From Alishewanella aestuarii B11 (lineage in GTDB: Bacteria > Pseudomonadota > Gammaproteobacteria > Enterobacterales > Alteromonadaceae): a stretch of 64,000 nucleotides of DNA. Below are positions 46,800 to 54,858 of the stretch, piece after piece. The DNA is taken from the NCBI RefSeq assembly GCF_000280055.1, contig NZ_ALAB01000005.1, positions 124,001-188,000 of the forward strand, written 5' to 3'. How positions within the stretch are numbered: the first letter of the stretch is position 1; every line of letters starts with the position of its first letter. The position numbers and the translations under genes were made by a program. Under the pieces are notes generated by a model. The model had not been told where the DNA came from. It saw nothing but the letters and a program-made list of their open reading frames with translations, and did not search any database.

Positions 46800-49039
46800 G
46801 CCGAAAGCGCAGCAAAAAAGCCGTATCCAGCAGCCGTCCGGGCCGCTGGTGGCGCCTGATCTGGCAAACCAGCCTGAAACTGGCGTTGGCGCTGGTACTC
46901 GGGCTGGGCATTTATCTGATTTATCTCGACAGTAAGATCACCAGTACCTTCTCCGGCCAGAAATGGCAGATCCCGGCACAAATTTATGGCCGCAGCCTGA
47001 CCCTCTACCCGGGCCTGTTTCTAACTCAGGCCAATCTGGTGCGGGAGCTGGAGCAGTTGCAGTACCGGCGCAGTGACCAGCTAACCGGTCCCGGGCAGTT
47101 TAACGTGCGTGGCGGCAGCGTTACCATATTCCGGCGCGGCTTTGTTTACCTGGAAGGCGAAGTCCCCGCTGAACAGTTTAGTGTTGAGTTTAACCGCAAT
47201 GGTGTTAGCCGTATTGTGCGCCAGAATAGCGCGGTTGATTTTGCCCGGCTGGAACCGCAATTGATTGAACATCTGGTGTCGGCTGAGCAGGAGGACCGCG
47301 AGCTGGTCAGGCTGGAGCGGGTACCTGAGCTACTGAAAGAAACCTTATTGCTGGTTGAAGATCGTGATTTTTATCAGCACAGAGGCGTTTCCCCCTTATC
47401 GATAGTGCGGGCTTTCTTCGTCAATCTGAGTGCCGGGCGCACGGTGCAGGGCGGTTCTACCCTGACCCAGCAGCTGGCAAAGAATATGTATCTGACACAG
47501 GACCGTACTCTGTGGCGGAAAATCAACGAAGCCTTTATTGCGCTGGTGCTGGAATACCGCTTTAGTAAAGATCAGATCCTGGAAGCCTATCTGAACGAGA
47601 TCTATCTGGGGCAAAACCATAATAATGCGATCCACGGTTTTGGTCTGGGCAGCCGGTTTTATTTTGGTAAGCCGCTGGCCGAGTTAAATCCGGAACAGTA
47701 CGCCTTGCTGATCGGTATCGTCAAAGGTCCGGGTTTCTATGACCCGCGCCGCTTTCCACAGCGTGCGCAACAGCGCCGCGATCTGGTGCTGCGGCTGATG
47801 TTTGAACAACATTTGCTGGATAAAACCGCCTATGAGCGCGCCATTGCGACACCACTTAGGGTGATTGAACGCGGCCAGTTCCTGAATGCCAATTTCCCCG
47901 CTTATCTGGATGCCGTGCGCAAAGAGTTGCGGCAACTGAACCTGGATAGCCGGATGTTGCATAGCGGCATTAAAGTCTTTACCTATTTGGATCCACTGGC
48001 GCAAATTCAGGCTGAGCGCACTGTGGCCGACACGGTGCCGGCGATGAATCCGGAGCTGGAGGCCGCGATGCTGGTCGTTGATTATCAGCAAGCAGCGATT
48101 AAGGCACTGGTTGGCAGTAAAACCGCTGGTTTCGCCGGCTTTAACCGGGCACTGGATGCCCGCCGGCCGATTGGCAGCCTGGTTAAGCCACCGATTTATC
48201 TGGAGGCATTGGCACAGCGCGGTCGCTATACGCTGGGCACTATGCTGGACGATAGCCCAATCAGTTTACGAAACAATAATCAGGATTGGCAGCCGCAAAA
48301 CTTTGATAAAAAATTCCGCGGTGACGTCTCTCTGCTGCGCTCCTTGGCCGACTCGCTGAATGTGCCAACAGTGCGCCTCGGTTTGCAGCTCGGGCTGCCG
48401 AAGGTGCAGGAAAGTTTGCGCCGGTTGGGGCTGGAGCGGCGGGTCAATTTGTATCCTTCAGCCTTACTGGGCGCTATTGATTTAAGCCCCTATGAAGTCA
48501 CCCAGCTATACCAGACTATTGCTAACAATGGGGTGCATCAGCCATTAGCCACAGTGCTGGCACTGACCGATCAGCAAGGTAGCGCGCTCTATCAAAGGTC
48601 ACAACAGCCAAGCCGGCGTTATCCAGTGGAAGATATTTATCTGCTGCACTACGCGATGATTGAGTCAACCCTGACTGGCACCGCCCAGTCGCTGGCGCGT
48701 AGCTGGCCCAGACCGACCTTTGCCGGTAAAACCGGGACTTCCAGTGATTACCGCGACAGCTGGTTTGCCGGTTTTGACCAGGACACCCTGGTAACAGTAT
48801 GGCTGGGCCGGGATGATAATAAGAGTACCGGCCTGACCGGTGGTACCGGCGCCTTACGCTTATTTGCCGATTATTTCCGGCAGAAAGGCAGCCAGAATCT
48901 GATCCGCTATATGCCGGAGCAGGTGGAGTGGCAGCGTTTTTCGACCAAAAGCGGTTTACCGGTGCCGGAATACTGCCCCAACAGCTGGCTGTTACCAGCC
49001 CATAAAAACTCGCTATTGGGTTTAGCGGATTGCGATTAA
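46796..49039 (+). CDS. mrcB: Penicillin-binding protein 1B
   Basis: PBP1b is a bifunctional glycosyltransferase and transpeptidase of peptidoglycan. The 747-residue protein has a basic cytoplasmic start, one membrane helix (about residues 25-45), a UB2H-like region, and the GT51 domain with EDRDFYQHRG, QGGSTLTQQLAKN and LEAYLNEIYLG. The transpeptidase has the SxxK in GSLVKP, the S-x-N in DSLNVP, and GKTGTSSD. The ATG at 46796 overlaps the hrpB stop by 4 bases. A terminator follows. Confidence 0.96.
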   Translation: MSRKRSKKAVSSSRPGRWWRLIWQTSLKLALALVLGLGIYLIYLDSKITSTFSGQKWQIPAQIYGRSLTLYPGLFLTQANLVRELEQLQYRRSDQLTGPGQFNVRGGSVTIFRRGFVYLEGEVPAEQFSVEFNRNGVSRIVRQNSAVDFARLEPQLIEHLVSAEQEDRELVRLERVPELLKETLLLVEDRDFYQHRGVSPLSIVRAFFVNLSAGRTVQGGSTLTQQLAKNMYLTQDRTLWRKINEAFIALVLEYRFSKDQILEAYLNEIYLGQNHNNAIHGFGLGSRFYFGKPLAELNPEQYALLIGIVKGPGFYDPRRFPQRAQQRRDLVLRLMFEQHLLDKTAYERAIATPLRVIERGQFLNANFPAYLDAVRKELRQLNLDSRMLHSGIKVFTYLDPLAQIQAERTVADTVPAMNPELEAAMLVVDYQQAAIKALVGSKTAGFAGFNRALDARRPIGSLVKPPIYLEALAQRGRYTLGTMLDDSPISLRNNNQDWQPQNFDKKFRGDVSLLRSLADSLNVPTVRLGLQLGLPKVQESLRRLGLERRVNLYPSALLGAIDLSPYEVTQLYQTIANNGVHQPLATVLALTDQQGSALYQRSQQPSRRYPVEDIYLLHYAMIESTLTGTAQSLARSWPRPTFAGKTGTSSDYRDSWFAGFDQDTLVTVWLGRDDNKSTGLTGGTGALRLFADYFRQKGSQNLIRYMPEQVEWQRFSTKSGLPVPEYCPNSWLLPAHKNSLLGLADCD

Positions 49040-49054
49040 GCTGAGAACACCAAA

Positions 49055-49084
49055 ATAAAACGCCAGCATAGCGCTGGCGTTTTG
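49055..49084. terminator. Bidirectional terminator between mrcB and hemL
   Basis: A CGCCAGC/GCTGGCG stem around a 5-base loop is flanked by four A and four T, between the convergent genes mrcB and hemL. Confidence 0.85.
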
Positions 49085-49109
49085 GTATAACCCGATTACT
49101 GTTGGCGCT

Positions 49110-50390
49110 TTATAATGCCGAGAAAGCGTAGTCAGCCGCAGCGATGGTTTCCTTTAAGTCCTCTGCGCTATGTGCCAGCGACAGGAAGCCGGCTTCATAG
49201 GCAGAAGGCGCCAGATAGATCCCCTGTTGCAGCATCAGATGGAAGAAGCGTTTAAAGGCGTCGATATCACAGCGGGTGGCTTGCTGGTAGTTACTGACCC
49301 GACCCTCGTTGGTGAAGAACAAGCCAAACATACCACCGACCTGATTAAAGCTCACCGGTACAGCATGTTTAGCCGCGGCCTGAGCTAAGCCTTTAATCAG
49401 CTGGGCGGTTTTTTCGGTTAATGCCTCGTACACCCCCGGCTTGCTGATTTCAGTCAGGGCCGCTAAACCCGCCGCCATCGCAATAGGGTTACCGGATAAG
49501 GTGCCGGCCTGATACACCGGGCCCAGCGGCGCCAGATGTTGCATAATCTCTTTTTTACCGCCAAAAGCACCAACCGGCATACCGCCACCGATGATTTTAC
49601 CCAGTGTCGTCAGATCCGGCGTCACGCCGTAATAGGCCTGAGCACCACCCAGCGCAACGCGGAAACCCGTCATTACTTCATCAAAGATCAGCACACTGCC
49701 GTACTCGTCACAAAGGGCGCGCAGCCCCTCTAAAAAGCCAGGCTCAGGCGGAATACAATTCATATTGCCGGCCACCGGCTCGACGATAATACAGGCGATC
49801 TGATTACCCTGTTCGGCAAATAACTGCTGAATTTGTGGCAGATTATTAAACTCGCAGGTCAGGGTATATTTGGCAAAGTCTGCCGGTACGCCCGGTGAAT
49901 TGGGTACGCCCAGCGTCAGGGCGCCAGAGCCGGCTTTAACCAGCAAGGAGTCAGCATGACCATGGTAACAGCCTTCAAACTTTACGATGGTATCGCGACC
50001 GGTATAACCGCGCGCCAGTCGGATTGCGCTCATCGTTGCTTCGGTACCGGAACTGACCATCCGCAGCATTTGCATGCTGGGTACCAGTTCAGCCACTTTT
50101 TCGGCCATGGTCACTTCTGCCGGGCAGGGCGCACCGAAACTTAAGCCATTGGCTGCCGCACGAATCACGGCATCACGGATCGCTGGATGGTTATGACCCA
50201 GTAACATCGGGCCCCAGGAGCCGATATAGTCGATATAGCGTTTGCCATCAACATCAAACAGGTAGGCGCCGTCGGCTTTGGCGACGAAGAAAGGCTCACC
50301 GCCAACGCTTTTAAAGGCACGCACCGGCGAGTTAACCCCACCCGGGATAGTACGCTGCGCGCGTTGAAATAATTCAGATGATAAAGACAT
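49110..50390 (-). CDS. hemL: Glutamate-1-semialdehyde 2,1-aminomutase
   Basis: HemL converts glutamate-1-semialdehyde to 5-aminolevulinate, a step of heme synthesis in bacteria using the C5 pathway. The 426-residue PLP enzyme starts [25 protein letters not shown] and has [18 protein letters not shown] and the PLP-lysine segment [18 protein letters not shown]. It is followed by a terminator and lies downstream of pyrB on the same strand. Confidence 0.97.
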   Translation of the reverse strand: MSLSSELFQRAQRTIPGGVNSPVRAFKSVGGEPFFVAKADGAYLFDVDGKRYIDYIGSWGPMLLGHNHPAIRDAVIRAAANGLSFGAPCPAEVTMAEKVAELVPSMQMLRMVSSGTEATMSAIRLARGYTGRDTIVKFEGCYHGHADSLLVKAGSGALTLGVPNSPGVPADFAKYTLTCEFNNLPQIQQLFAEQGNQIACIIVEPVAGNMNCIPPEPGFLEGLRALCDEYGSVLIFDEVMTGFRVALGGAQAYYGVTPDLTTLGKIIGGGMPVGAFGGKKEIMQHLAPLGPVYQAGTLSGNPIAMAAGLAALTEISKPGVYEALTEKTAQLIKGLAQAAAKHAVPVSFNQVGGMFGLFFTNEGRVSNYQQATRCDIDAFKRFFHLMLQQGIYLAPSAYEAGFLSLAHSAEDLKETIAAADYAFSAL

Positions 50391-50408
50391 AATAATTCCT
50401 ATAACCGC

Positions 50409-51413
50409 TTATTTATTGGTGTACCAGGGCACAGTGCACTCGTAGTCCTGTACCAGATCCTGTACGCCTAAAGTCAGCGCAAACAGTGCCATCCGCACCA
50501 GAATACCGTTATCCGCCTGGCGGAAGATGGCCAGATTTGGATTCAGGTTCAAATCATTATCCAACTCGTTTGCTTCCAGTCGCGAGTCGCGCGGCAGCGG
50601 GTGCATAATCACGGTATTGGATTTACAGTGCCGGGTGTAAATTTCCTGGTTCAGCCGGAATTTACCGCGGTACTGATTGGCCTCGGCTTTAGAGGGGAAG
50701 CGCTCTTCCTGGATCCGGGTCTGATAGACGATATCGGCATTCAGATTGCCTTCCAGTTTATCGGTAATGGTTAAGCGGTGGCCGGCATTATCCAGGGCAC
50801 TGACCACTTCATCCGGCATCGCCAGCTCTTGCGGCGAAATCAGGGTGATCTGCAGGTTTTTATACAGTGCCAGCAATTTAGATAACGAATGCACGGTACG
50901 GCCAAACTTCAGATCGCCGACCATCGCAATGTGCATACCATCAATACTCTGGCCCGAGGCCTGGAGTTCGCGTTCAATGGTAAACAGGTCCAGCAGGGCT
51001 TGCGTGGGGTGCTCATTGGCACCGTCGCCACCGTTTAATACCGGTACCCGGCTGCCCTCAGCAAATTCTGCGACAGAGCCAGCCTGAGGATGGCGCATCG
51101 CTATCACATCGCTGTAACTGCTGATCACCCGCGCGGTATCATACAAGGACTCACCTTTGGATAAGGCGGAGGACTCCATACCGGTGGTTTCACGGACTTC
51201 GCCACCCAACAGGTTAAAGGCACAACCAAAGCTGACCCGGGTGCGGGTACTGGGTTCGAAAAATAAGTTACCGAGGATGGCGCCATCCAAGACCTTGGTG
51301 CGTTTTTTCCGGCTGGCGTAGGGCGCCATCTTACGGGCGATCTGAAAAATATACTGGATATTGTCGCGGTCGAATTGTTTGACCGACAGAATATGCTGAC
51401 CTTTAAAGCTCAT
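50409..51413 (-). CDS. pyrB: Aspartate carbamoyltransferase catalytic chain
   Basis: PyrB condenses carbamoyl phosphate and aspartate in pyrimidine synthesis. The 334-residue protein has the carbamoyl-phosphate motif FFEPSTRTRVSFG, MRHPQAGSVAEFAEG, NGGDGANEHPTQALLDLFTI and MHPLPRDSRLE. It is longer than E. coli PyrB (311) and no pyrI regulatory gene follows. The start may be the ATG at 51413 (used here) or the GTG at 51425; neither has a strong Shine-Dalgarno. It lies 18 bases upstream of hemL on the same strand. Confidence 0.92.
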   Translation of the reverse strand: MSFKGQHILSVKQFDRDNIQYIFQIARKMAPYASRKKRTKVLDGAILGNLFFEPSTRTRVSFGCAFNLLGGEVRETTGMESSALSKGESLYDTARVISSYSDVIAMRHPQAGSVAEFAEGSRVPVLNGGDGANEHPTQALLDLFTIERELQASGQSIDGMHIAMVGDLKFGRTVHSLSKLLALYKNLQITLISPQELAMPDEVVSALDNAGHRLTITDKLEGNLNADIVYQTRIQEERFPSKAEANQYRGKFRLNQEIYTRHCKSNTVIMHPLPRDSRLEANELDNDLNLNPNLAIFRQADNGILVRMALFALTLGVQDLVQDYECTVPWYTNK

Positions 51414-51480
51414 CGGGATGCTCACTTGTCGTAGGGCGTTGCAACACGGCTGGCTGATTATACGGCAAAGCCGGCTTTGG

Positions 51481-51912
51481 CTAAAGCGGCTTCAGTGTTG
51501 CCAGTAAAATAATCGCCAACAGCAGCAAGACCGGTAGCTCATTAAAAATACGGTAGAAGCGGGCAGAACGGCGGTTGCGGTTATGTTTAAAGTCGGCCAG
51601 TAATTTAAAGCAGTAGCCATGGTAGAGATACAGTATTGTCACCAGTAGCAGTTTGTAATGCAGCCAGCTACTTACCGCGAACCAGGCCCGGCCATAGCTG
51701 ACGATCAACAGCAAGCCAAATACCAGCGTCAGGATGGCAAAAGGTGTAACAAAGTACAGTAAGCGTCGCTCCATCACCTTAAAGGTGGCATCGCAGTCCG
51801 GGCTTTGGGTTTCGGCATGGTAGACAAACAGCCGCGGTAAATAAAAAATACCGGCAAACCAGGCCACCATAAAAAACACATGCAGGGCTTTGTAAATGAG
51901 GATTAGCGTCAT
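51481..51912 (-). CDS. hemJ: Protoporphyrinogen IX oxidase HemJ
   Basis: HemJ is a small membrane enzyme that oxidises protoporphyrinogen IX in bacteria lacking HemG or HemY. The 143-residue protein has about four helices, a conserved His near the start (YKALHVFFMVAWFAGIFYLPRLFVYH) and WLHYKLLLV, both of which are family features. It overlaps the upstream ClC gene by 4 bases. With hemL nearby it links this cluster to heme synthesis. Confidence 0.92.
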   Translation of the reverse strand: MTLILIYKALHVFFMVAWFAGIFYLPRLFVYHAETQSPDCDATFKVMERRLLYFVTPFAILTLVFGLLLIVSYGRAWFAVSSWLHYKLLLVTILYLYHGYCFKLLADFKHNRNRRSARFYRIFNELPVLLLLAIILLATLKPL

Positions 51913-53612
51913 ATTAAATTATTCTGTTTAATCAGCAGGGCCCGCAACTGGTCCCAGCGGATAATGCCAATAGGTTCGGTCGGTTCTTGCTGGTAAATAT
52001 ACACCAGCCCTTCACGGCGATCTTCCAGTTCATGCAATACTTCAGCCATGGTTGCCTGATGTGACAAGCCTTTTACTGCGGCGTACTGAATACTGCTGTC
52101 GCCACTGAGCGATAAACTGACATCATATTGGGCAGTGTAAAACTGCCAGGTGTCGGTGTCGTTGCGTTTAATCAATAATTGTTGCGGTGGTGTCAAATCC
52201 GCCAGCTCACGACGCACTGTGGCCTCATCCGGGTTGAGCAGTAACTTATAGTCCTGATTTAACACGGCCAGTACCCCTACTTTCTGCAGCACATCGTCCG
52301 CCGGCGACAGCTTATAGGGCAGCTGCATAAAATCGAGTTGGGTCATAAAGATGGATTTATTATTAAAAAACTGTACCGTGGTGACATAGGCGGTAACAAT
52401 CACCAACATGGCCGGCAACACGATTTGCTGGTTTGCCGCCAGCTCCATTACTGCCACCAGCGCTGCCAGGGGCGCATGCAGGGTGGCAGCCATCAGGCCA
52501 GCCATACCCAATACCGCATAGGTGCCAGAGTTACTGGTATTATCAACCAGTACTGCCGGCACTATCGCCAGAATGGTGCCGAGTACGACACCCATGCCAA
52601 AGATCGGGCCGATAATGCCGCCGGGTACACCCAGACCAATGGCACAGAGCGTAAGAATCATTTTGCCCGCTAATAATAGCAGCAACAAATGCACTGCGGT
52701 CGGGCTGTCGATGGCAAACTGGATAGCGCCGGTTTCTGCGCCCATCGCATGGGGAATGATATAGCCAACCGCAGCAGTGATAACGCCCGCCAGTGCCAGT
52801 CGCAGTAATAAGGGCCAGTTTTTGAACCATTGCAGCATCCGCATTAAATTACGGTTAAATAGCCAGGCAAAGGCGCCAATCACCACGCCACACAGCACCA
52901 GATAAGGAAAATGCCAGACACTTAGGCTGATAATCTCCAGTGCTGCCAGCTCTTTATCGTGGCCAAACACCAGTTGCGTCGCCATAGCGCCGACGACGGA
53001 GGCGAGCATCACCGGAATAAAGACATGAATACGGTATTCACGCAGTACCACTTCCATCACAAAGATCATCGCCGCCAGCGGCGTGTTAAAAGACGCCGCT
53101 ATCGCGGCAGCAATACCGCAACCGGCCAGAATGCGCACGCTGTTGTAAGGCAGCTGCAGGTAGCGGCCCACGGTACTGGCACCATAGGCGCCAAGATGTA
53201 CCGACGGGCCTTCACGGCCAACCGAGAAACCGCTGGCCAGTGCCAGAATGCCGCCAAAAAACTGATTCAGAGTATTGCGAAACGGCATAATGCCGTAAGC
53301 CGTTTTGATGCGGTGAATGACAAACGGAATACCCAGCCGGTAGTGTTTATAGCCGGTTGCCAGGGCAATTAACCCAATTAAGGTAGCGCCAAGCAGCGGT
53401 AACAACCAGCGGTACTCGGCACTGATGCTGCTAAAGTCGTCGCTGTGCTGCAAAAAGAAACCCTGGAGGCCGATAATGGCCAGCCGGAATAGAATAATCA
53501 GCAGCGCCGCGATCAGGCCGCCCAGCATACCTAATAGACAAAGTTGTAACGAAGTTTGAGGAACCGCCAGCCGCCGTTGTAAGGCGGGCAGCTGCTCTTG
53601 CCAGCGCCGCAT
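51909..53612 (-). CDS. ClC-family chloride channel or transporter with C-terminal CBS domain
   Basis: This 567-residue protein is a ClC-family anion channel or H+/Cl- exchanger with about eleven membrane helices and a C-terminal CBS-like region (about 470-565, ending GIIRWDQLRALL). It keeps the gating glutamate in VGREGPSVHLGA (Glu134). The selectivity segment GSGIP of E. coli ClcA is RLGIP (residues 92-96), with Leu in the serine position. The internal proton glutamate (E203 in ClcA) aligns with Val188 in FVMEVV. The Val at this site is seen in ClC channels, so channel-like or unusual ion behaviour is possible. It lies where clcA lies in E. coli, next to erpA. Confidence 0.87.
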   Translation of the reverse strand: MRRWQEQLPALQRRLAVPQTSLQLCLLGMLGGLIAALLIILFRLAIIGLQGFFLQHSDDFSSISAEYRWLLPLLGATLIGLIALATGYKHYRLGIPFVIHRIKTAYGIMPFRNTLNQFFGGILALASGFSVGREGPSVHLGAYGASTVGRYLQLPYNSVRILAGCGIAAAIAASFNTPLAAMIFVMEVVLREYRIHVFIPVMLASVVGAMATQLVFGHDKELAALEIISLSVWHFPYLVLCGVVIGAFAWLFNRNLMRMLQWFKNWPLLLRLALAGVITAAVGYIIPHAMGAETGAIQFAIDSPTAVHLLLLLLAGKMILTLCAIGLGVPGGIIGPIFGMGVVLGTILAIVPAVLVDNTSNSGTYAVLGMAGLMAATLHAPLAALVAVMELAANQQIVLPAMLVIVTAYVTTVQFFNNKSIFMTQLDFMQLPYKLSPADDVLQKVGVLAVLNQDYKLLLNPDEATVRRELADLTPPQQLLIKRNDTDTWQFYTAQYDVSLSLSGDSSIQYAAVKGLSHQATMAEVLHELEDRREGLVYIYQQEPTEPIGIIRWDQLRALLIKQNNLI

Positions 53613-53747
53613 AACAGAGATTCGTTTTTAGTTTTAGTGTCAGAAGTTTAACACAAAATTTGCCCGCTGCCTGTTAGCTATGACGACTAAGATAGGGAGC
53701 CCTTGGTTGGTAAAACCAGCGGAGCAGTTAACAGGTGGCAGCCCGGA

Positions 53748-53772
53748 ATACTTGAATAAATTAGTCAGGTAT
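53748..53772 (+). promoter_or_regulatory. IscR type-1 operator upstream of erpA
   Basis: The 25-base stretch starting ATACTTGAA and ending TAGTCAGGTAT fits the E. coli IscR type-1 consensus (ATASYYGACTRWWWYAGTCRRSTAT) at 24 of 25 positions. The exception is an A in place of C at the ninth base. It overlaps the -35 and spacer of the probable erpA promoter, so [2Fe-2S]-IscR binding would repress erpA, as reported for E. coli erpA. No iscR gene is in the window. Confidence 0.85.
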
Positions 53773-53780
53773 TAGATAAT
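53752..53780 (+). promoter_or_regulatory. Putative sigma-70 promoter of erpA
   Basis: TTGAAT (53752-53757) and GATAAT (53775-53780) are 17 bases apart. The element lies inside the IscR-like site and about 30 bases before the erpA ATG, which fits repression by steric hindrance. Confidence 0.6.
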
Positions 53781-53810
53781 CCACACTGTTGTAACCCGGT
53801 TGGAGCCATC

Positions 53811-54152
53811 ATGTCTGAAATGCAAATCCCGTTAGAATTTACCGATGCTGCCGCCCGCAAGGTTGCTGCTCTGGTGAGCGAAGAGGAAAATCCTGAACTG
53901 AAATTACGGGTCTATATTACCGGTGGCGGTTGCTCGGGTTTCCAGTATGGTTTTACCTTCGATGAAAAGGTAAACGAAGGCGATCTGCTGATCGAAAAGC
54001 AGGGCGTCGCCATGGTGGTTGATCCGATGAGTCTGCAGTACCTGATGGGCGGCGTGGTCGATTATACCGAAGGCTTGCAGGGCAGCCGTTTTGTTGTACA
54101 AAACCCTAACGCGACCACCACCTGCGGTTGCGGTTCTTCGTTCTCTGTTTGA
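53811..54152 (+). CDS. erpA: Iron-sulfur cluster insertion protein ErpA
   Basis: ErpA is an A-type carrier that delivers Fe-S clusters to target proteins such as IspG and IspH. The 113-residue protein has the conserved Cys in [11 protein letters not shown] and the C-terminal CGCGSSF. It starts with a GGAG 5 bases upstream. It is divergent from the ClC gene, as in the E. coli hemL-clcA-erpA order, and has an IscR-type operator in its promoter. Confidence 0.98.
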   Translation: MSEMQIPLEFTDAAARKVAALVSEEENPELKLRVYITGGGCSGFQYGFTFDEKVNEGDLLIEKQGVAMVVDPMSLQYLMGGVVDYTEGLQGSRFVVQNPNATTTCGCGSSFSV

Positions 54153-54189
54153 TGCTTAAGGCGTCAATATGCCCTTACCTGATCAACCG

Positions 54190-54363
54190 TTAACGGTTGG
54201 TCAGGATCAGCAAGCCCCACAAGATCAGCCCCAGTACAGCATTAAAGGCGATAATATAGCTAAAGCCTTTTACGCCCTGTTTTAGCGGGATCTGATAGTG
54301 TCTGAGAAACAGGTACCAGCCCAGACACATCAGTATCGGTAATAGAAACAGCAGTCTTACCAT
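54190..54363 (-). CDS. Small two-helix membrane protein, unknown
   Basis: This 57-residue ORF has two hydrophobic segments (about residues 2-18 and 36-54) with the basic loop RHYQIPLKQGVKG between them. The ATG at 54363 has GGAG 7 bases upstream, which favours a real gene. No family is recognised. It converges with erpA. The frame extends upstream to 54444, but that part is Arg/Lys-rich and less likely. Confidence 0.55.
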   Translation of the reverse strand: MVRLLFLLPILMCLGWYLFLRHYQIPLKQGVKGFSYIIAFNAVLGLILWGLLILTNR

Positions 54364-54566
54364 CGGTGATCTCCAGTGCCGTTTAGATGATTTTCTGACC
54401 CTGCGGTCTGTTTTTTGTCGCGCCAAGCTGTACGCTCGTCGCAAGCTATGATATTAATTAAGACACCACACATTTTGCGGCCGGCTAAGTTCGGTCTGGA
54501 GTCAGGCGCAGGACGCAGCGATATCATAATTAAAACAAAGCGTAACACGCTGGGAGAAGAAAAAAA

Positions 54567-54809
54567 ATGAAAGGTACAAAAAGCGTTATTTCGGATGAGA
54601 ATAAAAAGTTGTGCGCCTGGCTGAAGCAACAGCGCCAACTAAAGAAACATACGATGCGCAGCTTGTCCGAGCTTCTGGGTACGCCACATTCCTTTATCGG
54701 TAAGGTGGAGAATCAGGAGCGGCGGCTGGATGTGGTGGAATTCGTGCGGTATTGTCAGGCGCTGGAAGTGGATCCGGCAGAGGGACTCAGGCAGGTTACC
54801 AGTAACTAA
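54567..54809 (+). CDS. XRE-family HTH transcriptional regulator
   Basis: This 80-residue protein is almost entirely an XRE/Cro-like helix-turn-helix domain (KHTMRSLSELLGTPHSFIGKVENQERRLDVVEFVRYCQAL). There is no effector or second domain. GGGAGAAG precedes the ATG. It stands alone, divergent from the small membrane gene and convergent with ampG. The target is unknown and no toxin partner or prophage is seen. Confidence 0.85.
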   Translation: MKGTKSVISDENKKLCAWLKQQRQLKKHTMRSLSELLGTPHSFIGKVENQERRLDVVEFVRYCQALEVDPAEGLRQVTSN

Positions 54810-54820
54810 TTTTAAGCAAA

Positions 54821-54849
54821 GCAACAGGCCGCATTATGCGGCCTGTTGC
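54821..54849. terminator. Long hairpin between XRE gene and ampG
   Basis: GCAACAGGCCGCAT and its complement pair almost perfectly around a single T loop position, giving a 12-14 bp stem. The T run after it is short, so termination efficiency is uncertain, but its position between convergent genes supports the call. Confidence 0.7.
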
Positions 54850-54858
54850 GTTCTTGAG

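Noticed and set aside
54179-54202. Palindrome around AACCGTTAACGGTT after erpA
   Set aside because: It lacks a T run, overlaps the end of the small membrane ORF, and no factor is recognised; too weak to call as operator or terminator.
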